Part shown: positions 51,584-56,304 of the stretch, one piece after another
How the letters are laid out: every line of letters starts with the position of its first letter
Position numbering within the stretch: the stretch's first letter is position 1
The notes under the pieces: generated by a model
The model's input: the letters and a program-made list of their open reading frames with translations, nothing else
The model's database searches: none
What the model was told of the DNA's origin: nothing
Origin: JAYSRU01 sp043720875
GTDB lineage: Bacteria; Bacteroidota; Bacteroidia; Flavobacteriales_D; Crocinitomicaceae
Length of the DNA: 56,304 nucleotides
Direction of reading: 5' to 3'
Assembly: GCA_043720875.1 (NCBI GenBank)
Contig: JAYSRU010000257.1
Location: 1-56,304, forward strand
Translations under genes and position numbers: made by a program

Positions 51584-52030
51584 TTAGTATAAAACTAGCC
51601 AAGCGAGAACACCGTAACGCGCGAGTTTTCCAATAAAAATAAAAGCAAATGTTTTCATTTTTGCTGTTTTAAAATATCCTAAAAATAGAACGATCACATC
51701 TCCAACAAAAGGGAGCCAAGCTAAAAATGCTAAGTAAATTCCATATCTATTAAAAACGAGTTTAAACTTGTCTTTTTTAACTTCCGTCCAGCCAAAACAC
51801 ACTAACCATTTTTCCTTTCCTAAACTACCAATAAAATACGTGGTCAAACTGCCCAAGAAGTTTCCAAAGGTAGTCACTAGTATAACTGAGGTTGGATTTA
51901 TTTCACCTTTTAAACAGGCAACAAAAGCTATCTCAGAGGCAATCGGAATGATAGTGGCTGATAAAAAACTTGCAATAAATAACGATAGAAGTATCAAGCA
52001 GTATAGTGAATTAGAAATGCAAAGAAACAA
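51584..52030 (-). CDS. YqaA/DedA-like membrane protein
   Basis: About 148 residues with four hydrophobic stretches and the SNARE-associated (DedA/VTT) core: FLSATIIPIASEIAFVAC, VTTFGNFLGSLTTYFIGS, FLAWLPFVGDVIVLFLGYFK and FIGKLARYGVLAWL. This fits the short YqaA branch. DedA relatives move lipid carriers such as undecaprenyl phosphate, but for YqaA this is unproven. The start is uncertain: the only candidates are TTG codons at 52030 and 51997, and the first lies within the T-run of the preceding terminator. No ATG is available near the N-terminus. Confidence 0.75.
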   Translation of the reverse strand: MFLCISNSLYCLILLSLFIASFLSATIIPIASEIAFVACLKGEINPTSVILVTTFGNFLGSLTTYFIGSLGKEKWLVCFGWTEVKKDKFKLVFNRYGIYLAFLAWLPFVGDVIVLFLGYFKTAKMKTFAFIFIGKLARYGVLAWLVLY

Positions 52031-52031
52031 A

Positions 52032-52059
52032 AAAGGGCTGATCCGAAGAACAGCCCTTT
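52032..52059 (-). terminator. Terminator of the T9SS gene at 52080-53963
   Basis: AAAGGGCTG (52032-52040) pairs perfectly with CAGCCCTTT (52051-52059). On the minus strand it follows the T9SS gene and ends in a T-run, immediately before the first possible start of the YqaA-like gene. Confidence 0.85.
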
Positions 52060-52079
52060 CATTAAGACGGTAAGAAATA

Positions 52080-53963
52080 TTATTTCTTGATCAATTTTTG
52101 TGTTACAGTTGCACCATTTGCAGAAACGTTTACTTGGTATACACCAGCAGCAAAAGATTCAGAATTGATTGCAATTGTTTGGTTACCTGCATTCATGTTT
52201 GAATGAACTTCAGTTGAAACAACTTTTCCAGCTAAATCAACAACAGTTACAGCAACATCACCACCAGCCAACAAGTTAAGGCTCAATTGAGTCTTTCCTG
52301 TTGTAGGGTTAGGGAACATATTTTGTAAAACGATTGTTTCATTTGTGTTAAGGCTAGCAGAGGGATCCAATTGTAAACGAACCATTAATGCTTTAGGGTT
52401 AGACAAAGAATAAACTGAGTTGTCTGTTGGATCGATTCCTAAAACCGACTGATCAACAACCGATTGTGCTGTTCTGAATGAAACTTGAGCACCCGTACCT
52501 AAGATATTCTTAGCCATAACTAAGTATGACTCTCCAGCTAATACAGGGAAATAAGTAACTTGAGGTCCTACGAAGAAATCAGTAAATGTAACCGTTGTAT
52601 TGTTATTTGTTGCAGTGATTACAATTGGTGTAGTTGCTGCGAAAAATTCCCATGCTGGAACAGCAGGATTAAATTTCCAAATTTCTCCTTCAACTGTTTG
52701 TCCAACGTTGGTTGCTGTAGAACCCAAACGAATTGACATTCCAGTAACATTATCATCAGCGATTATTTCCATAACGTTACCAATAATCAAATCTCCAGCA
52801 GTACTTAAAGCACTTATTAATCCCTGAGCAGAATTATTATCACGTCCATACTCACCAGTTGTAATATTGATATTTGCTCCTAGTTTTGCATTGTTTGGCA
52901 AATTTTGATCCGTTTCGGTTTGACTTAAATTATAAGCCATAGCATAAGACTCACCAGCTAAACCAGCAGGTAACCATGTTGCTAATACTTTTGAAGAATC
53001 AATTGCACCAGCAGTAGAAATTACGCCTACTGTAGACATTGCAGTTTCAACCGCTGCACCCGTAGCTGTAACATTCAAACGAACGTTGTTTTGATTTGCT
53101 AATCCAAGGTTCCTTGTACCTGCAAAAACAGTAATCAATGATTTTTGATTTGCTGGGATATTGTAATAATCCAATGAATCTAAACCAGAAGACAAGATAT
53201 TATTAAAGATCTGAAGGTCATTCGTTCTTTTATCAATAACCTTCACATCATCCACTTGCCAGTAGTAGTGAGAAGTATTACTTCCACCTTGTGTCCCTTC
53301 CCAGTTAAATCTGAATTGGAAATTGGTTAAAGCCCCAGCATTTGCAGCTAAAAAAGTAGAGATGTCTACTGATTTTGATGTAGTACCAAGAAAACCATTT
53401 ACCGTAGCTCCATCAGGATTAACATTGAATGAAGTAACGGTTGCAAAATTATTGATTGATACATCTAACTTTAAGGTAAATGCATTATCACAACAAGAAC
53501 GGTATGCTTGTTCGAATTCGATGATTGCATTAGGATAAGCAGACATGTCAATAACGGGTGAAACCAATTGACCTACCCATTCAGCAGCACCACCAGCAGG
53601 ATTTGCTAAATCTGCATCAATGATCATAAAACCATTTGCATTCGTCACCGAAGCAATTTTGTCAGAATTATCCGTTGCAGAAAATGTTCCATCAGGACCA
53701 TTTAAATCAAACAACCATTTTCCAGCATCTGGACCTGTTGTTGTAAATGTACCAATTGTCCCATTAAAAGTTTCCGTAAAGATCACATCTCCAGGAGCTT
53801 TTTGAGTTTGGCCAAAATTATACACTGGATATTTCTGAACGGTTCCAGTATAAGCGCCCATAACTTCTTTTGAGTCTTTAGTGGGCAAGCTCAATTTTTT
53901 CGTTTGAGCCGTGATCATCGCAGTACACATAAGTGCACTTGCTAAAAGGTACGTTTTTTTCAT
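52080..53963 (-). CDS. Secreted choice-of-anchor J-like protein with T9SS sorting domain
   Basis: A 627-residue exported protein. The signal peptide is about 1-19 (ends MITAQ). A lectin-like region starts at VIFTETFNGTIGTFTTTGPD (about 60) and includes FEQAYRSCCDNAFTLKLDVS and SHYYWQVDDVKVIDKR, as in choice-of-anchor J or cleaved-adhesin domains. After further beta-rich sequence, the last 80 residues form a T9SS type A sorting domain (NMFPNPTTGKTQLSL, VVDLAGKVVS, GVYQVNVSANG, QKLIKK). It is expected to be surface-exposed or released. Monocistronic, with its own -7 box and terminator. Confidence 0.9.
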   Translation of the reverse strand: MKKTYLLASALMCTAMITAQTKKLSLPTKDSKEVMGAYTGTVQKYPVYNFGQTQKAPGDVIFTETFNGTIGTFTTTGPDAGKWLFDLNGPDGTFSATDNSDKIASVTNANGFMIIDADLANPAGGAAEWVGQLVSPVIDMSAYPNAIIEFEQAYRSCCDNAFTLKLDVSINNFATVTSFNVNPDGATVNGFLGTTSKSVDISTFLAANAGALTNFQFRFNWEGTQGGSNTSHYYWQVDDVKVIDKRTNDLQIFNNILSSGLDSLDYYNIPANQKSLITVFAGTRNLGLANQNNVRLNVTATGAAVETAMSTVGVISTAGAIDSSKVLATWLPAGLAGESYAMAYNLSQTETDQNLPNNAKLGANINITTGEYGRDNNSAQGLISALSTAGDLIIGNVMEIIADDNVTGMSIRLGSTATNVGQTVEGEIWKFNPAVPAWEFFAATTPIVITATNNNTTVTFTDFFVGPQVTYFPVLAGESYLVMAKNILGTGAQVSFRTAQSVVDQSVLGIDPTDNSVYSLSNPKALMVRLQLDPSASLNTNETIVLQNMFPNPTTGKTQLSLNLLAGGDVAVTVVDLAGKVVSTEVHSNMNAGNQTIAINSESFAAGVYQVNVSANGATVTQKLIKK

Positions 53964-53981
53964 AAGTTAAAGTATTTAACA

Positions 53982-53989
53982 CAAAGTTA
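53982..53989 (-). promoter_or_regulatory. -7 box for the T9SS gene at 52080-53963
   Basis: The minus strand reads TAACTTTG, an exact TAnnTTTG match 18 bases before the ATG at 53963. Confidence 0.55.
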
Positions 53990-54052
53990 AAAAAAAGATG
54001 CAATAAAAAAAGATAAAAATGGTGACTGGTAGTTTAAACGTAGTTAACGGCA

Positions 54053-54829
54053 CTACAAATCATGCAAGAAGGGTAGGTTTTTCCTCACTTTTGTAAGATC
54101 TTGGAGTGAAATTAAAACGCTTTCAATTTGTTCTGTGTTAACTCGAAATGACGTTAATGTGTCTCCTAATGCCGTGATAACATTACTATCACCACAATAG
54201 TTTAAGCCTGTATTATCAGTACCAACGCGATTCACCCCAACAACGAAACATTGATTTTCTATTGCCCGTGCTTTTAACAGTGTTTTCCAGTGTTCAATTC
54301 TTCTTTCTGGCCAATTTGCTACATAAAGAATTAGATCATATCTCGGAAGACCATCCACAATACTATTTCTCACCAATTCGGGAAAACGCAAATCATAACA
54401 TATTTGCAAATTAATTTTCCAACCTAAATATTCCACGATAACTTCTTCTTTTCCTGCGGTAAAAATATCCGTTTCTCCGGCTAAGGAAAACGTCTTACGT
54501 TTATCATAGGTATGAATTTTACCCGAAGGCTCAACAAATACTCCACGGTTATAGTAACAATTGCTTTCTTTAATAATACAACTCGTGTAGATGGCAACAT
54601 TTTTTTCTGCTGCTAGATTCTTCAACCAATTCAAGCTTTCAGAATCAGCCATATCTTCTGCCAATTCACTCGCATTCATTGAAAATGCGGTGGCAAACAT
54701 TTCTGGTAAAATAATCAAATCTACACCATCAACCTTCGCCAACATTTCAGTAAAATGCTTAACGTTTCCTGCCTTATCTTCCCACAATTGATTCAATTGT
54801 GTAACACAAATTTTAAGTTCTTGTTTCAT
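54053..54829 (-). CDS. Nitrilase-superfamily omega-amidase
   Basis: A 258-residue C-N hydrolase with the full catalytic set: Glu in LIILPEMFATAF, Lys in YDKRKTFSLAGE and Cys in INLQICYDLRFPEL. It resembles YafV/omega-amidase, which hydrolyses alpha-ketoglutaramate or alpha-ketosuccinamate to the ketoacid and ammonia. The gene starts at ATG 54829, overlapping the transaminase stop by one base (TAATG). The pairing makes sense: glutamine-dependent transaminases produce the very ketoglutaramate that omega-amidase removes, pulling the reaction forward. Confidence 0.9.
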   Translation of the reverse strand: MKQELKICVTQLNQLWEDKAGNVKHFTEMLAKVDGVDLIILPEMFATAFSMNASELAEDMADSESLNWLKNLAAEKNVAIYTSCIIKESNCYYNRGVFVEPSGKIHTYDKRKTFSLAGETDIFTAGKEEVIVEYLGWKINLQICYDLRFPELVRNSIVDGLPRYDLILYVANWPERRIEHWKTLLKARAIENQCFVVGVNRVGTDNTGLNYCGDSNVITALGDTLTSFRVNTEQIESVLISLQDLTKVRKNLPFLHDL

Positions 54830-55971
54830 TATATTTTACACAATTTATCCGCTGCTTGAATTAAAGTTTCATCTGTTTTTGCATAGCAAAATCGAATAAT
54901 TTTATCATCCTTATTGCTTTTGTAAAAAGATGAAATCGGAATACTTGCTACGCCGATTTCTTGGGTTAACCAAGCGCTAAAATCAAAATCGCTCTGAGCA
55001 GAAATTTCGGTGTACTTTGCTAATTGAAAATAAGAACCTTCGCTGGGCAACAATTCGAATCGGCTATTTGTCAATAATTTTTGAAATAAATCCCTTTTTT
55101 GCATATAAAACTGGGATAAATCTGCTGGTGAAACCATAGGAATGTAGGTTTTTAAAGCATTTTGCGCAACACTATTCACCGAAAAAACTAAATATTGGTG
55201 CACTTTCTTAACCTCATCCATCATGATTTCTGGCGCCACAAGATATCCGGTTTTCCAGCCCGTAATGTGATACGTTTTACCAAATGACGAGCAAATAATC
55301 GAACGTTCTTTTAATTTGGGTCTTTGGTTTACAGAAATATGCTTGTGCTCAAAAACGATGTATTCATACACTTCATCCGCAAAAACAATCAATTGTGGGT
55401 GTTTCTCCAACAACAATTCCAAGGCTTCAAAATCTGTAACGGTCCAAACCTTGCCCGATGGATTGTGTGGATTATTGAACAACAACATCTTTGTCTTGTT
55501 CGTGATTTTTTCTTCAATTAAGTTCCAATTCGGAGTAAAATCTTCCAATAAATCAATATGGACCGCTTTGCCTCCCGCCAGCTTAATCGCAGGGGCATAA
55601 CAATCATAGGCAGGATCCAAAATAATCACCTCATCTCCCATTTGAACGAGTGCTTGAAATACCGTAAAAATTCCTTGCGTTGCTCCCGCAGTTACCAATA
55701 GCTCTTTGGATATGTCAAGCTTGCGTCCATAAGAACCCTCCACCTGCGTTTGAATCGCTTCAAGCAAACCCGGCAACCCAGCCATTGGAGTATACTGATG
55801 AATATTTTCTTGCGCTTGCGCTTTTAAAATTGTAGTTAACCTTGGATCCACTTCAAAATTTGGGAATCCTTGGGCAAGATTTATTGCACCATAATCGGCC
55901 GCCATTTTTGACATGATTGAAAATATACTCGAACCAACTTCGGGCAATTTTGATATAATATTTAATCCCAT
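54829..55971 (-). CDS. Methionine/aromatic aminotransferase (YbdL-like)
   Basis: A 380-residue PLP-dependent class I/II aminotransferase. MSKMAADYGAINLAQGFPNF opens the fold as in the YbdL/kynurenine aminotransferase group, TAGATQGIF binds the cofactor phosphate, FNNPHNPSGKVW and ADEVYEY follow, and the PLP lysine is in SSFGKTYHITGWKTGY. Members transaminate methionine, glutamine and aromatic acids. Coupled to the omega-amidase gene, it probably runs a glutamine-dependent transamination such as the last step of methionine salvage. It starts at ATG 55971. Confidence 0.92.
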   Translation of the reverse strand: MGLNIISKLPEVGSSIFSIMSKMAADYGAINLAQGFPNFEVDPRLTTILKAQAQENIHQYTPMAGLPGLLEAIQTQVEGSYGRKLDISKELLVTAGATQGIFTVFQALVQMGDEVIILDPAYDCYAPAIKLAGGKAVHIDLLEDFTPNWNLIEEKITNKTKMLLFNNPHNPSGKVWTVTDFEALELLLEKHPQLIVFADEVYEYIVFEHKHISVNQRPKLKERSIICSSFGKTYHITGWKTGYLVAPEIMMDEVKKVHQYLVFSVNSVAQNALKTYIPMVSPADLSQFYMQKRDLFQKLLTNSRFELLPSEGSYFQLAKYTEISAQSDFDFSAWLTQEIGVASIPISSFYKSNKDDKIIRFCYAKTDETLIQAADKLCKI

Positions 55972-56006
55972 GGGTTAAAAATAGTGCTTGAAATTGATTT
56001 AAAAAG

Positions 56007-56014
56007 TATTTTTG
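56007..56014 (+). promoter_or_regulatory. -7 box for the small lipoprotein at 56027
   Basis: TATTTTTG matches TAnnTTTG, 12 bases before the ATG at 56027. A TTG at 55988-55990 could be the -33 element with a 16-nt spacer. Confidence 0.55.
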
Positions 56015-56026
56015 TTTCAAAAAGAC

Positions 56027-56290
56027 ATGAAAGCAACCATAATATTACTTCTTTTTATCATTTCAGGATGTGCTAACGAACGCAAAGATGTACAATTTTG
56101 TAAATGTCTTGAAGCGGGTCATAACTTAAACAAGAAGACCGCCGAATACATGGGTAAATCGGTTACGCAAGAACAAAAAGGAGAGGCTATGGCATTAAAA
56201 GGCATAAAAGAACGTGCTTGCGAGAATTACAAAACTACTGCTGGACCAGAAATGCGAAAGAAGATGAAGTTGTGTTTTGAGTCCAAATAA
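56027..56290 (+). CDS. Small lipoprotein of unknown function
   Basis: An 87-residue putative lipoprotein. The signal MKATIILLLFIISGC ends in a lipobox with Cys15 as the lipid-bearing residue. The mature part is helical and basic, with three further cysteines (QFCKCLEAG, then ERACENYKT) and a last one in KLCFESK, perhaps two disulfides. I choose the ATG at 56027 because the upstream in-frame start would place the signal too far from the N-terminus and overlap the -7 box. It is divergent from the aminotransferase. No family is recognised. Confidence 0.7.
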   Translation: MKATIILLLFIISGCANERKDVQFCKCLEAGHNLNKKTAEYMGKSVTQEQKGEAMALKGIKERACENYKTTAGPEMRKKMKLCFESK

Positions 56291-56304
56291 TAACTTAAAG
56301 CTAT

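Overview
The window looks like chromosomal DNA of a low-GC member of the Bacteroidota, probably order Flavobacteriales (a Crocinitomicaceae/Fluviicola-like relative is my inference). The grounds are: a MurF-alanine racemase fusion; at least six secreted proteins that appear to end in type IX secretion (T9SS) sorting domains; SprB-type repeats; LytTR/TPR signalling; promoters of the Bacteroidota type TAnnTTTG; and a three-subunit, B-type succinate dehydrogenase.

Layout. 1-3310: a small XRE regulator, then tdk and the murF-alr fusion on the minus strand. 3482-9510: a likely operon of a conserved hypothetical, an M28 peptidase and a 1331-residue T9SS protein. 9590-14950 (minus): a choice-of-anchor-L T9SS protein, a TPR/LytTR signalling pair and aspS. 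15199-17471: a CAU-anticodon tRNA followed by an accessory patch (CoiA-like nuclease, orphan lipoprotein, attC-like inverted repeat). 17542-18689: phenylalanine hydroxylase and pterin dehydratase, preceded by what looks like a complete tyrosine attenuator. 18709-24374: a lipoprotein, MarC, an ECF sigma/anti-sigma pair, miaA with an overlapping partner, and radA. 24497-34091: three tandem paralogous T9SS adhesin-like proteins, about 9.5 kb. 34204-39763: an acyl-CoA carboxyltransferase, a flippase, mnmE and an XRE-Fic protein. 39876-43385: sdhCAB. 43483-49202: thioesterase, rsgA-dtd-mazG, nhaD, and galE with a beta-barrel protein. 49231-56290: a SUFU-domain pair, dxr, a YqaA-like protein, another T9SS protein, a transaminase/omega-amidase pair and a small lipoprotein.

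The most interesting signal is the leader of the phenylalanine hydroxylase operon (17542-17697). It has a consensus promoter, a 19-codon ORF with three Tyr codons among four, a 14-bp antiterminator, a mutually exclusive intrinsic terminator and a T-run, just ahead of the genes that turn phenylalanine into tyrosine. The second is a repeated geometry in which a -7 box sits 4-5 nt before a start codon (leader ORF, galE, a small membrane protein, a DUF protein, mnmE, and less perfectly rsgA and dxr). This suggests that leaderless or nearly leaderless mRNAs are common in this organism. Everything here was read by eye; no database search or folding program was run.
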